Notes under the pieces: model-generated
The model's input: the letters and a program-made list of their open reading frames with translations, nothing else
What the model was told of the DNA's origin: nothing
The model's database searches: none
Assembly (NCBI GenBank): GCA_018649885.1
Contig: JABIHA010000041.1
Location: 1-53,764 of the forward strand
Length of the DNA stretch: 53,764 nt
From: Bacteriovoracaceae bacterium
GTDB lineage: Bacteria > Bdellovibrionota > Bacteriovoracia > Bacteriovoracales > Bacteriovoracaceae
Reading direction: 5' to 3'
Made by a program: the position numbers and the translations under genes
Shown here: positions 1 to 8,404 of the stretch, one piece after another
Numbering within the stretch: position 1 is the stretch's first letter
How the letters are laid out: each line of letters begins with the position of its first letter

Positions 1-45
1 GGTAAAAACGTGGTAAGCTGCTGGAGCGCTTGGAGGTTAGAAGTG

Positions 46-540
46 ATGATTGAGAAAATGAGTGATGATAAATTATTAAAAAGTGTTCTACTAGAAGTTA
101 AAAAAGAGCTTTTCCCTAAATTAAAAGTCTCTAAAAAAATCTTGGAACTTTTAAATGAGCTGCAAGATCTCACTGGGGAGGATCAGACCAAATTACTTGA
201 AGTGTCCCTTGAAAATAAACTAAAACAAGTTAAAAAATGTGAATTAAAAGCAATTCTAAGGCCTTCTCCAATACAAAGTGTCAGGTCTAGGTATATTTCT
301 CAAGTCATAAAAAGAAAAATTCGAAAAAGAGCAAACTACACCTGCGAGCATGTTAGCATGCACAGAGGGAGGTGCGCTGAATCCAGAAACCTGGAATTTG
401 ATCACCACATCATCCCCTATTCAAAAGGAGGGAAAAATACATTGGAGAATTTAAGACTTGTATGTAGGAACCACAATACCAGGCAATTTGTTTTAGACTT
501 TGGGACCGAATCATTAGAAAAAATCACTCAGAAAAATTAG
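46..540 (+). CDS. HNH endonuclease domain protein
   Basis: This 164-residue protein ends in a clear HNH nuclease module. Cysteines C100 and C110 start the zinc site, the catalytic Asp-His-His triplet is at 119-121, an IIPYSKGG turn follows, and C140 and H143 close the site after the typical ENLRLVCRNHN segment. The N-terminal ~80 residues are charged and helical with leucine heptads. The start at the ATG is chosen because GGAGG lies 9 bases upstream; a GTG at 43 and an open frame back to base 10 also exist, so a longer protein beginning outside the window cannot be excluded. Stand-alone HNH proteins with this helical N-terminus occur in many copies in Bdellovibrio-like genomes (from memory). 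The domain call is firm; the cellular role, such as defence, recombination or mobile-element remnant, is unknown. Confidence 0.8.
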   Translation: MIEKMSDDKLLKSVLLEVKKELFPKLKVSKKILELLNELQDLTGEDQTKLLEVSLENKLKQVKKCELKAILRPSPIQSVRSRYISQVIKRKIRKRANYTCEHVSMHRGRCAESRNLEFDHHIIPYSKGGKNTLENLRLVCRNHNTRQFVLDFGTESLEKITQKN

Positions 541-601
541 CTCATTAAACTTCCATTTTTTTGTTTATTAAAAAGAAAAAATCTGCTTAAAAATCGGTTT
601 T

Positions 602-610
602 GGGGGGGGG
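602..610. repeat. G9 homopolymer tract
   Basis: Nine consecutive G bases lie in the 214-bp gap between the HNH gene and the 3' end of iorB. The rest of the gap (541-754) shows no gene or clear terminator. Such a tract is rare in DNA of this composition and could slip during replication. Confidence 0.6.
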
Positions 611-754
611 TACTCTTTTAGGACTAGATGCAATCAACGCGCTAAGTCCCATTGATGTAATGTACCAAAATACTAAAATAAGAACGCGACTATAGAACTC
701 CTACCAAAGTTTAAAATTCAATAAGTGTATCTAGGAGTAGAAACTAGGATTGCT

Positions 755-1390
755 TTAGCCTACAACTTGCTGCTTTCCAATTTCAACACCACTTATAAAT
801 GCTTTAGTATTGATTTCTTTGAATTTGGGAGGCATTTTTTCGGAGATGATTCCCCAGAACTCGTCCATATTGCATGGAAGAAGGCCACTTCCCAAGAGGC
901 ATCCTAGGAAGACCATGTTGAGGGCCTTTTTTTCTCCGGCCTTTTCTGCTAGCTCTGTAGCATCTATGACACTGACTTTTGATGTTTTGGATTTAACGTC
1001 TTTAATGAGATCTGAAACTTCAGGGTATTTTCCATCGCCTTTTTTGTGGATGTATTCTTGTCCCAAGACAAAAGGCAAAATGGGTGTGGAGTTCATGAAG
1101 ACCACACTTTTACTGGACATAGAGTTCAGGGCCCTTGCCGTTTCAGCTGGTTCAAGGCCAAGAACTACGTCGGCATCTCCATTTTTAAGGGCAGAGCTTA
1201 GGCCGCAATTTACAAGAACGGCTGCTTGAACACTGCCGCCTCTTTGGGCCATACCGTGAAGTTGAGAGCTCACTACATCAAGGCCCATTTCAACAAGTGT
1301 TTCTGTTAGTATGCTGGCTGCGGTAAGAACACCTTGGCCACCTGTTCCTGCAAATAGAATTCTCGTTTTTACAGCGCTATTGTTTTGCAC
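755..1390 (-). CDS. iorB: Indolepyruvate ferredoxin oxidoreductase, beta subunit
   Basis: A 211-residue protein of the pyruvate/2-oxoacid:ferredoxin oxidoreductase gamma-domain family. The diagnostic N-terminal segment FAGTGGQGVLTAASIL is at about residues 12-27, followed by SSQLHGMAQRGGSV at about 41-54 and the GLEPAETARAL stretch; length fits IorB. The subunit pairs with IorA to convert aryl pyruvates (from Trp, Phe, Tyr) plus CoA to aryl-acetyl-CoA, CO2 and reduced ferredoxin in the cytoplasm. The start ATG lies inside the end of iorA with a 14-base overlap, so the two are translationally coupled in the order iorA-iorB. The nearest partner across the control region is a ferredoxin-dependent reductase operon. 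Confidence 0.92.
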   Translation of the reverse strand: MQNNSAVKTRILFAGTGGQGVLTAASILTETLVEMGLDVVSSQLHGMAQRGGSVQAAVLVNCGLSSALKNGDADVVLGLEPAETARALNSMSSKSVVFMNSTPILPFVLGQEYIHKKGDGKYPEVSDLIKDVKSKTSKVSVIDATELAEKAGEKKALNMVFLGCLLGSGLLPCNMDEFWGIISEKMPPKFKEINTKAFISGVEIGKQQVVG

Positions 1391-3266
1391 AAGCTTCTCC
1401 AGATTTACTTATAATTGATATAGCATCAGTGTGACAGCCTCTTGCACAAAGATCACAACCGTCACAAAGCTCTTCGTCAATTGTGTATACCCCATCAACT
1501 ACTAAAATGGCCGGACAACCCAACTGACGAACACAAAGAGAGCACTCGGTGCAAAGCTCTTGGTCAATTTGGTAGGCCTCTCTTTTTTCTTTAGTGATTC
1601 TATTTTTATGTATTACACATGGGGAGTTGCAAATGACGACATTGACTCCCTCTGAGTTTTTTACATCCTTTAAAGCAGTCAATATTTCAGTTTCATTGAA
1701 AGGATCAACCAGGTGCACCTTTTTGACTCCCACTCCTTTAACTGCATCTTCAATAGAGAAGTGGGCAAGCTCTGCTTTCACCTCAATGTCAGGATTATTG
1801 CTGGAAGTGAGACTGGGTTGGAATCCAGTCATTGCTGTAATGTAATTATCTAGAATAACAACAGTGATATTATCATTTGCCTGAACAGCGTTAGCTAGGG
1901 CCGGTAGTCCACTGTGAAAAAAGGTAGAATCCCCAATGTAGGCCACAGTTCTTTTTTTAGTAACTCTCGATATTCCACTGGCCTGGGAAATTGATGATCC
2001 CATACATAAGAGCATATCGCAGGCGTTGAGTGGTTCTCCGTAGCCTAGAGTGTAGCAGCCGATATCATTGCAATATACAGTCTTCTTACCAAAGACTTTA
2101 TTGACCATGTGAAAACTGGTTCTATGTGGACATCCAGGGCATAGGACAGGAGGTCTTGCGGGAAGCTCAGTCTGCGGAGCCTCTTCTACCTCTTCCATCT
2201 CCTCTAAATTCAAAAAGGCCCTGATCCCCTTTTCAGCTAACTCTGGAGACGATTCAAATTCCCATGGGAAGTGATTGCTGAGTTTTCCAAAAACATCTTT
2301 TTGAATTTTATTTTTAAATAAGTAAAGGCTCACCCACTCTTCTACAAATGGAGTTAGCTCTTCAACTACTAAAATGTCATCTACCTGTGTACAAAAACTA
2401 TCAATGATTTTTTCAGGGATAGGATAAGCTCCAATTTGCTGAAGGCACACACTATCCCAGAGGTTTAAATCATCTATTACTTGGTGAGCATAAGTGTAGG
2501 CAACTCCACTTGCAATGATTCCTTTTTTTCCAGAACCTGATCTGGGGAAAAAGTTAGATTCACCAAGGAGCTCCTCAGCCAATTTCATTCTCTGGGTGAG
2601 CTCGACTCTCATTCTTCTAGCATTGACGGGAATGGGTACATATTTTTGAGGGTTCTTTGTAAAACCCACTTCTTTTTTTTCACTTGGTAAGTCACCCATC
2701 TCAACCATCCCAGTTGAATGGCAAACTCTGGTTGTAGGTCTCATAATAACCGGGAGTCTTGTTTTCTCTGAAAACTCAAAAGCGTACTTAGTCATTTGGA
2801 GAGCATCATCAGCAGTAGCGGGATCAAAAATAGGATAATAGAGAAATTTATTTAAATGCCTTTGATCTTGCTCATTGGGGCTTGTTAAGCATGATGGGTC
2901 GCCTGCTGAAACAATTACCATTCCCGCTTCAACTCCAACGTAAGGCATGGTAGACACGGGATCTCCGGCTGACATTAAACCAAGGTGCTTCATACTACAC
3001 ATTGAACGAGCTCCTGCCAGACTAGCGGCATAAGCAATTTCAACGGCTATTTTTTCATTCACTGAATATTCAAATTCAATACCCATTTCGCGAGAAATTT
3101 TTGCAGTGGTATCGGCAACTTCGGAGGAGGGAGTTCCGGGGTAGCAAGAAAAAAACTGGACTCCAGCTTCGAGACCGCCACGAACAATGGCGTTATTTCC
3201 CAGCAGGCTGGCCTTTGAGCCTTTTTTTTCTAAAAGTTTGATACTTTTGGTGGATGCACCCATCAC
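1377..3266 (-). CDS. iorA: Indolepyruvate ferredoxin oxidoreductase, alpha subunit
   Basis: A 629-residue protein of usual IorA length. Order of domains: an N-terminal pyrimidine-binding/transketolase-like region (RGGLEAGVQFFSCYPGTPSSE near residue 30), a central linker, a thiamine-diphosphate-binding domain with CPGCPHR, NDIGCYTLG and GDSTFFHSG followed by an NDN motif, then two ferredoxin-type [4Fe-4S] sites: C572, C575, C578, C584 and C601, C604, C607, C611. It decarboxylates aryl pyruvates with ThDP and passes electrons to ferredoxin. AAGGAG lies 5 bases before the ATG. The gene is first in a two-gene operon with iorB; its 5' leader contains the long inverted repeat at 3280-3385. Other 2-oxoacid substrates, including phenylpyruvate, are possible since specificity cannot be read from motifs. 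Confidence 0.92.
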   Translation of the reverse strand: MMGASTKSIKLLEKKGSKASLLGNNAIVRGGLEAGVQFFSCYPGTPSSEVADTTAKISREMGIEFEYSVNEKIAVEIAYAASLAGARSMCSMKHLGLMSAGDPVSTMPYVGVEAGMVIVSAGDPSCLTSPNEQDQRHLNKFLYYPIFDPATADDALQMTKYAFEFSEKTRLPVIMRPTTRVCHSTGMVEMGDLPSEKKEVGFTKNPQKYVPIPVNARRMRVELTQRMKLAEELLGESNFFPRSGSGKKGIIASGVAYTYAHQVIDDLNLWDSVCLQQIGAYPIPEKIIDSFCTQVDDILVVEELTPFVEEWVSLYLFKNKIQKDVFGKLSNHFPWEFESSPELAEKGIRAFLNLEEMEEVEEAPQTELPARPPVLCPGCPHRTSFHMVNKVFGKKTVYCNDIGCYTLGYGEPLNACDMLLCMGSSISQASGISRVTKKRTVAYIGDSTFFHSGLPALANAVQANDNITVVILDNYITAMTGFQPSLTSSNNPDIEVKAELAHFSIEDAVKGVGVKKVHLVDPFNETEILTALKDVKNSEGVNVVICNSPCVIHKNRITKEKREAYQIDQELCTECSLCVRQLGCPAILVVDGVYTIDEELCDGCDLCARGCHTDAISIISKSGEACAKQ

Positions 3267-3279
3267 TACTCCTTATACT

Positions 3280-3385
3280 TATACTGATCCCAGTTTGAAT
3301 TTCAAGTGGTGTATTCCTCATCGGAGTGTGCTTACACGCCTTCTTCGTCATCCACTCACTTGAAATCCAAACTGGAATCAGTATA
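3280..3385. repeat. Palindromic element with 29-bp arms upstream of iorA
   Basis: Arms at 3280-3308 and 3357-3385 are inverted copies of 29 bp with only two mismatches, separated by a 48-base loop. The left arm begins TATACTGATCCCAG; the right arm ends CTGGAATCAGTATA. It sits 14 bases upstream of the iorA start codon, so it would fold into a very stable hairpin in an iorAB leader transcript. The loop has its own short complementarity. The size and near-perfect arms suggest a miniature inverted-repeat or REP-like element, or a leader attenuator. No second copy was noticed in the window. Confidence 0.7.
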
Positions 3386-3571
3386 TTCTTTGTACAACCA
3401 CTTAAATTCCAAAATATAAAATTGATGGTTTGAGAAAAACCGTATTCAATTTTCATGAAAAAATACATGAGCCCCATCATGTAACCCCAGTAATAAATAG
3501 GTAAAAATTCTCCTGAACAAAAAGTAGCGACCATCTGCATTGCGACGAATCAAAAACAATGTCTGATTCCA

Positions 3572-3600
3572 TTGACAAAAGGGCCATGCATGAGTAGTTT
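3572..3600 (+). promoter_or_regulatory. Possible sigma-70-like promoter for the tetR-bcr operon
   Basis: A perfect TTGACA (3572-3577) is followed after 17 bases by TAGTTT (3595-3600), a weak -10. Transcription from here would begin at the TetR-type palindrome just downstream, as expected for autorepression. The poor -10 keeps confidence low. Confidence 0.35.
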
Positions 3601-3603
3601 TCT

Positions 3604-3625
3604 ACATACTGACCAGTTGGTATGT
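3604..3625. promoter_or_regulatory. TetR-family operator candidate
   Basis: A 22-bp imperfect palindrome with outer half-sites ACATAC and GTATGT and inner AC/GT pairs lies between iorA and the tetR-type regulator, 44 bases upstream of the regulator's likely start. Its size and ACATAC...GTATGT arms resemble operators of many TetR/AcrR regulators. It probably serves the adjacent regulator and could control both divergent operons. Confidence 0.6.
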
Positions 3626-3668
3626 TTGAGTTTGGCTTTTAATTACAAGTAGTTATAGGGAGTTTTCT

Positions 3669-4280
3669 ATTTTATCATCACGCTCAGAAACGACTATTTC
3701 TACCATCCTCGAAAGGGCCTCTGAGCTCTTTATTGCCAAAAACTATGCTGACGTAACCATGGATCAAATTGCTGGAAGTGCAAAGGTGACAAAGGGTGCC
3801 CTCTATCATCACTTCCCTAGTAAAGAGGCCTTGTATCTTCGTCTGATGCAAGACGATTTGAATTCAAAGAAACAATGTTTTGAAAAAGCTGTCACAAAAA
3901 GCGATAGCTGCCGCGAAAGACTCTACCAATTAACCTATGAGTTTTTCTGCTTGCCCAGACCCAAGCAAGAGCTAATTAGATTAATTAGAAGAGATAATAA
4001 TATTTTTAATGGTGATGTCAGATCCCTGTTAATTCAATCCTACCAAGAGTCTCTTCCCCAAATAATAGAACAAGTGATTAAAGACGGAATTGAAAACGGT
4101 GAACTAAAAGAAGGTGATCCCAGACTCCTGTCTTGGTTTTACGTCTCTTTAATTGAATGCACATTAAGACCATACTCAGATCAAATATTTGAAGATATCA
4201 ACTCAAAAATTGAGCACACCCTGGATTTCTTTTTTACTGGGGCCTGTACAAAAACGAAGAGGAATGAACATGAGCTTTGA
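3669..4280 (+). CDS. TetR family transcriptional regulator with a non-standard start codon
   Basis: The protein carries a TetR N-terminal helix-turn-helix: a helix ending LERASELFIAKNYADVTMDQIAG, then SAKVTKGALYHHFPSKEALYL, followed by a helical ligand-binding part to about 203 residues. The first in-frame ATG (3759) would delete the first DNA-binding helix. The frame is open upstream to the TGA at 3627 without ATG, GTG or TTG. AGGGAG at 3657-3662 is spaced 6 bases before an ATT at 3669, which gives a protein of normal TetR length, so ATT is proposed as the start. The 3' end overlaps the next gene by 11 bases. It probably represses its own operon through the palindrome at 3604-3625, with an aryl- or acyl-CoA as possible inducer (inference). 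Confidence 0.85.
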   Translation: MLSSRSETTISTILERASELFIAKNYADVTMDQIAGSAKVTKGALYHHFPSKEALYLRLMQDDLNSKKQCFEKAVTKSDSCRERLYQLTYEFFCLPRPKQELIRLIRRDNNIFNGDVRSLLIQSYQESLPQIIEQVIKDGIENGELKEGDPRLLSWFYVSLIECTLRPYSDQIFEDINSKIEHTLDFFFTGACTKTKRNEHEL

Positions 4281-5433
4281 AACTTTCCCCGAATGGCGAG
4301 GCAAAGAACTAGATGAGATTCTCTACGAGTGTAGAGAATTACTTGAAGACACTGAATACCCTACCATTAACAGATGGAGACAAAATGGGGGAAAGGTAGC
4401 TGGTCATTTTCAGGTCTACTTTCCCGAAGAAATTGCTCACGCAGCTGGTATGCTTCCAGTTAAAATGGGTGGTGCTCCCGTTGAGCCCAATAGTGCTGAC
4501 TCTCATTTTGGATCTTATCTTTGCTCAATTATAAAAACCTCTCTCGAAGTGGCCTTAAATGAAAAGGTGAAGCTAGATCTTTTTATCTCTCATCCTATAT
4601 GTGATGCTGCTAGAAATTTGGCGGCGATATTTGGGAGAAACTTCGACTATCCTTGCCAGATTCTATACCTTCCTCAAAATCCCAATTCATCACATAGTCT
4701 TCAATACCTCACTGATGAGTATGGAAGACTCAAGAGGCTTGTCGAGGAAATTACAGGAAATAAAATTACTGATGAAAAACTTCGGGCATCTATTGAAGTC
4801 TACAACCAAAATAGGCAATACCTGCGAGAAATTTACGACATTAAACGTGATACACCATGGCTTCTGACAGCTGATGAGGGTTACGCCCTACTTGCTATTG
4901 GTGGACTTATTCCAAGAGAAGAACACAACGAAGTATTAAAAACAGTAATCCCTTTAATTAAAAGTAGAGTCAGAAAAAAAGAAGATCGAATCAGACTTGT
5001 TTTTGAGGGAGGATTTTGTGAGCAGCCACCTCTAGATCTTATTCGGATGCTGGGTCAAACTTGCTACCTTGTGGATGATGATTTTTTAATTGGAATGCGC
5101 TGGATTTTATCAGATGTAAGTTTGGAGGGTGAACCTCTTAGAAATCTTGCACACTCCTATCTTGAAGACTCAAGCTATAGCCCTGTTCAACACGATAACA
5201 GAAAACCCAAAGAAGAAATGTTACTCAAAAGAATCGAAGCTTGTGATGCTGGAGCTGTCATTATTGCGGCGGCAAAAATGTGTGAGCCAGGCCTTGAAGA
5301 GCAGGTTGCCTATACCCACGAATTAGATAGAAAGGGAATCCCCTACTTTGTCACTGAGTTTGAAGAGAATATGAATTCCTTTGATCACTTAGAAATGCAA
5401 GTAGACACCTTTTTAGAAAATTTATTATTTTAA
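4270..5433 (+). CDS. Benzoyl-CoA reductase-like / 2-hydroxyacyl-CoA dehydratase subunit (BcrC/BzdN type)
   Basis: A 387-residue protein of the HgdB/BcrB/BcrC family. Recognisable segments: GGKVAGHFQVYFPEEIAHAAGMLP near residue 40, ADSHFGSYLCSIIKTSLE near 75, and HPICDAARNLAAIFGRNF near 110; the cysteines in the last two are candidate iron-sulfur ligands. Size and motifs match the smaller catalytic subunit of class I benzoyl-CoA reductase (about 380 residues). The enzyme would reduce an aromatic or unsaturated acyl-CoA, or dehydrate a 2-hydroxyacyl-CoA, using electrons raised to very low potential by the ATPase subunits. AGAGGA lies 6 bases before the chosen ATG; an ATG two codons upstream is possible. 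It overlaps the regulator gene and is followed by the larger subunit after 21 bases. Confidence 0.85.
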   Translation: MSFETFPEWRGKELDEILYECRELLEDTEYPTINRWRQNGGKVAGHFQVYFPEEIAHAAGMLPVKMGGAPVEPNSADSHFGSYLCSIIKTSLEVALNEKVKLDLFISHPICDAARNLAAIFGRNFDYPCQILYLPQNPNSSHSLQYLTDEYGRLKRLVEEITGNKITDEKLRASIEVYNQNRQYLREIYDIKRDTPWLLTADEGYALLAIGGLIPREEHNEVLKTVIPLIKSRVRKKEDRIRLVFEGGFCEQPPLDLIRMLGQTCYLVDDDFLIGMRWILSDVSLEGEPLRNLAHSYLEDSSYSPVQHDNRKPKEEMLLKRIEACDAGAVIIAAAKMCEPGLEEQVAYTHELDRKGIPYFVTEFEENMNSFDHLEMQVDTFLENLLF

Positions 5434-5454
5434 AAAAAATTGTGAGGAGTTAAT

Positions 5455-6747
5455 ATGAATTCAACACCTGAAAATAAAATTGTCGGAAGAGGAAACCGTG
5501 ATGGTGCCGCCCTTTTTCGAGATTGGTACAATGATCTATCCCAAACGGCCGAGACAGATGGAAGGGCCGCCTATGTTTTTGTTATGGGTAGTTTAAATGA
5601 AATTTTAAAATCCTTTGATATGCCGGTTGTTTTTCCTGAGATTAATTCTCTTCAAACAGCTGTAAGAAGAGTCGCCCATGACTACCTTGATGAAGCGGAA
5701 GATCACGGCTACTCTCCAGATATTTGTGGCTACGTCAAAGCCGACTACGCCGTTCAAAAAAGAGGTGGTGAACACCCCATGGGAAAAATCCCCAAGCCAT
5801 CAATCGCTGTTTTAACAAATGCCTGTAACACCTATATAAAATGGGCCGAAATTTGGGAGAGAATGTATGACATTCCAATTTTCACCATGGATATTCCAGG
5901 CACAAGGCAAGGCGGAAAACCTTCACTCGAAGGTAGTGTAGATTTTGAAAATGACCGCCGATACGTTGAGGCCCAAATTAGAGAGCTGATCACTCTTTGT
6001 GAAAAAGTCACAGGGAAAAAATTTGATATCGACAAACTCAGAGAGGTCTTAAAAAATACTAACTCTCTTCACTCTAGTTGGGAAAAAGTTATCACTCTCA
6101 ACCAAAATACCCCTGCTGTATTTAATGCCCTAACGGATGGAACAATCTTTTTGGGTGTGGCCAATGGCCTTAAAGGAACTCCAGAAGGTGCAAAATACTT
6201 CAAAGAGCTAGTAGAAGAAATGGAGTACAAAGTAAAAAATGGGATCGGCACATTAACTGAAGAGCAGTACCGCTTAGTTTTTGTAGGAGTTCCCTGTTAC
6301 CCCATTTTTAGACGCTTTAATGAGCTCTTTACCGATTGGGGTGGAACATTTATCAACTCAACATATCTTTGGTTCGCTTCAGGTGGCGCCAACAGAGGAT
6401 TCCAATACGATTTAGAAGATCCTATAAAAAGTCTTTCCATTGGACTTTTAATGAGTGTACGAGATGCTATGGACAGTATGTTTCATCAAGAAATTATGGT
6501 CGAGTCCATGGTCAAAGACTTCAAAATCGATGGCATTATCTATCACCCCATAAAAAGCTGCAGGACTGTTTCAACAGGTCTTGCTGATAGTCGCTACCAT
6601 CTTTCCAAAAAGATTGATGTACCCAGCCTATTTATTGAATCAGACATGATGGACCGCCGGGTTGTTACCGAGGCCCAAATGAAAAATAGAATTGATGCAT
6701 ATTTTGAAGGACTCGCCTCACGCAGACAAAGAATGGGCGCACATTAA
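5455..6747 (+). CDS. Benzoyl-CoA reductase-like / 2-hydroxyacyl-CoA dehydratase subunit (BcrB/BzdO type)
   Basis: A 430-residue paralogue of the preceding subunit, matching the larger catalytic subunit of class I benzoyl-CoA reductases (about 440 residues). Typical segments are PVVFPEINSLQTAVRR (residue ~60), YSPDICGYVKADYA (~85) and IAVLTNACNTYIKWAEIWE (~120); cysteines in these contexts are candidate cluster ligands. A strong GAGGAG lies just before the ATG. Together with the 387-residue subunit it would form the substrate-reducing half of the complex. A phenyllactyl-CoA or 2-hydroxyglutaryl-CoA dehydratase is the main alternative, but those use one homodimeric activator, whereas two distinct ATPase genes follow here, favouring the Bcr/Bzd type. 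Confidence 0.85.
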   Translation: MNSTPENKIVGRGNRDGAALFRDWYNDLSQTAETDGRAAYVFVMGSLNEILKSFDMPVVFPEINSLQTAVRRVAHDYLDEAEDHGYSPDICGYVKADYAVQKRGGEHPMGKIPKPSIAVLTNACNTYIKWAEIWERMYDIPIFTMDIPGTRQGGKPSLEGSVDFENDRRYVEAQIRELITLCEKVTGKKFDIDKLREVLKNTNSLHSSWEKVITLNQNTPAVFNALTDGTIFLGVANGLKGTPEGAKYFKELVEEMEYKVKNGIGTLTEEQYRLVFVGVPCYPIFRRFNELFTDWGGTFINSTYLWFASGGANRGFQYDLEDPIKSLSIGLLMSVRDAMDSMFHQEIMVESMVKDFKIDGIIYHPIKSCRTVSTGLADSRYHLSKKIDVPSLFIESDMMDRRVVTEAQMKNRIDAYFEGLASRRQRMGAH

Positions 6748-6763
6748 AGCTAAGGAGTAAAAA

Positions 6764-7579
6764 ATGGCCTACGCAGCTGGTGTTGATGTTGGATCAACCC
6801 AAACTAAAGCAGTCATTATTGATGAAAATAGAAAAATCGTTGGACGTGCCCTAACAGACACCGGCGCCAATGTGATTCAGGCAGCACAAAATTGTTTTGC
6901 CATTGCTCTCAAAGATTCAGGCCTCCCTGAAGAAGAAGTTGAGTATGTCATAGGCACTGGTTATGGCCGCTATAAAGTGACTTTTGGAAATGCCCAGATC
7001 ACCGAGATTAGCTGTCATGGTCGAGGTGCTGTTCATATGTTTCCAAAGACTAAAACAGTTGTGGACATGGGTGGCCAGGACACCAAGGCCATCAGTGTGG
7101 GACCAGACGGTGATATTATTGATTTCTGTATGAACGATAAATGCGCAGCCGGCACGGGACGTTTTCTAGGAGCTGCCTCCATGGCCTTAGATATTCCTCT
7201 AGATGATCTTGGACCGACAGCACTAAAGTACAACCGGCCAGTGAAAATATCCACCACCTGCACAGTTTTTGCAGAATCAGAAGTACTCTCCTGGCTCGGT
7301 AAAGGAAAAAAAATTGAAGACATCCTATGGGGAGTCCACCAATCGATTGCCTCACGATCAGCTGGTTTAATGAGAAGAGTTGGAGTTGAGGACGAAGTTA
7401 CTTTCACAGGTGGTGTCACAAAAAATGTCGCCATGGTTAAAGCACTGGAAGAAAGACTTGGTAAACAGCTCAATGTAAGTGATGACTCCCACTACATGGG
7501 TGCACTTGGGGCCTCACTTTTTGCCCTCGATCATATTATCTCCAGCAGAACCCCTCAACTTGAAAAGGAGAATGCCTAA
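6764..7579 (+). CDS. Benzoyl-CoA reductase-like ATPase subunit (BcrA/BzdP type)
   Basis: A 271-residue BadF/BadG/BcrA/BcrD family ATPase with an actin/hexokinase-like fold. The nucleotide-binding motif DVGSTQTK is at 8-15, a second [10 protein letters not shown] at 101-110, and cysteines C127 (in NDKCAAGTG) and C166 (in [10 protein letters not shown]) are the conserved ligands of the [4Fe-4S] cluster shared between ATPase subunits. ATP hydrolysis drives electron transfer from ferredoxin to the catalytic subunits. TAAGGAG precedes the ATG, and the stop codon overlaps the next start by one base, as expected for subunits made in equal amount. Confidence 0.88.
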   Translation: MAYAAGVDVGSTQTKAVIIDENRKIVGRALTDTGANVIQAAQNCFAIALKDSGLPEEEVEYVIGTGYGRYKVTFGNAQITEISCHGRGAVHMFPKTKTVVDMGGQDTKAISVGPDGDIIDFCMNDKCAAGTGRFLGAASMALDIPLDDLGPTALKYNRPVKISTTCTVFAESEVLSWLGKGKKIEDILWGVHQSIASRSAGLMRRVGVEDEVTFTGGVTKNVAMVKALEERLGKQLNVSDDSHYMGALGASLFALDHIISSRTPQLEKENA

Positions 7580-8403
7580 TGTCTACTATCACGGCCGGAA
7601 TTGATGTTGGCTCCACCTACACAAAAACAATTTTATTAGATGAGAATCAAAAAGTACTCGCCAAAGATCTTAGGCATACTGGTTTTAAGCTCAAACAAGT
7701 AGCAAGAGAATCTTTCGATGCCTGTATTGCCAGCATTGGAAAAAAAGAAAGCGATATTGATTATATTGTGGCCACTGGAACTGGAAGACACCTAGTTGAT
7801 TTCAAAGACTTGGCCGTTACTGATATTACGGCCACTGCCAGAGGAACGACTCACCTTTTCCCTAAAACCCTTACAGTCCTTGATATTGGTGGCCAAACCA
7901 TGAAGTCATCAAGGCTAGACGAAAATAAGAAAGTTCTCTCTTTTAGACTAAATGATAAGTGTGCAGCCGGCACTGGAGCCTTCTTAGAAAAGACAGCAAA
8001 GTATATGGGTTTCCAAACAGAGGAAATCAGTCCCCTCTTATCAACATCAAAAGAGCCGGTTCCCATCTCTGGGGTCTGCGCAGTTTTTGCTGAATCAGAA
8101 GTCATCAACCACCTCTCCCTTGGTGCACCTCCTTCAGATATTATGCAAGGAGCGATCGAGTCCCTTGTAAGCCGAGCACTTCAACTTATAAAACGAGTGA
8201 AAGGTGAGCCGGAGTTTACTCTGGTTGGTGGCATCATGAGATTTACCACCATGGCAGATTCTATTCACAAGCAACTTGAAAAAGATGTCAATGTTCCACC
8301 TGAGGATATGGTCCAATTTATGGCCTGCCTAGGAGCCGCCATATTGGCCGGGATTCGACTTGAAAAAGTAGGAAGAACAACTGAAGCAGTGGCACAAGCT
8401 TAA
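7579..8403 (+). CDS. Benzoyl-CoA reductase-like ATPase subunit (BcrD/BzdQ type)
   Basis: A 274-residue second BadF/BadG/BcrA/BcrD ATPase, paralogous to its upstream neighbour. It has GIDVGSTYTK at 7-16, LDIGGQTMKSS at 101-111, and cluster cysteines C128 and C167. The tail MRFTTMADSIHKQL and QFMACLGAAILAGIRLE resemble BcrD/BzdQ. Two different ATPase subunits rather than one homodimeric activator is the main evidence for a benzoyl-CoA-reductase-type complex. It starts at the ATG overlapping the previous stop (TAATG). The downstream 78-residue gene begins one base after its stop, so it is probably part of the same transcript. Confidence 0.88.
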   Translation: MSTITAGIDVGSTYTKTILLDENQKVLAKDLRHTGFKLKQVARESFDACIASIGKKESDIDYIVATGTGRHLVDFKDLAVTDITATARGTTHLFPKTLTVLDIGGQTMKSSRLDENKKVLSFRLNDKCAAGTGAFLEKTAKYMGFQTEEISPLLSTSKEPVPISGVCAVFAESEVINHLSLGAPPSDIMQGAIESLVSRALQLIKRVKGEPEFTLVGGIMRFTTMADSIHKQLEKDVNVPPEDMVQFMACLGAAILAGIRLEKVGRTTEAVAQA

Positions 8404-8404
8404 G

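Noticed and set aside
3193..3540. Open frame on the minus strand overlapping the iorA start
   Set aside because: It runs through the palindromic element and overlaps iorA in another frame; no ribosome site or family resemblance.
3759..3761. ATG as start of the TetR regulator
   Set aside because: It removes the first helix of the DNA-binding domain, which is clearly encoded upstream in the same frame.
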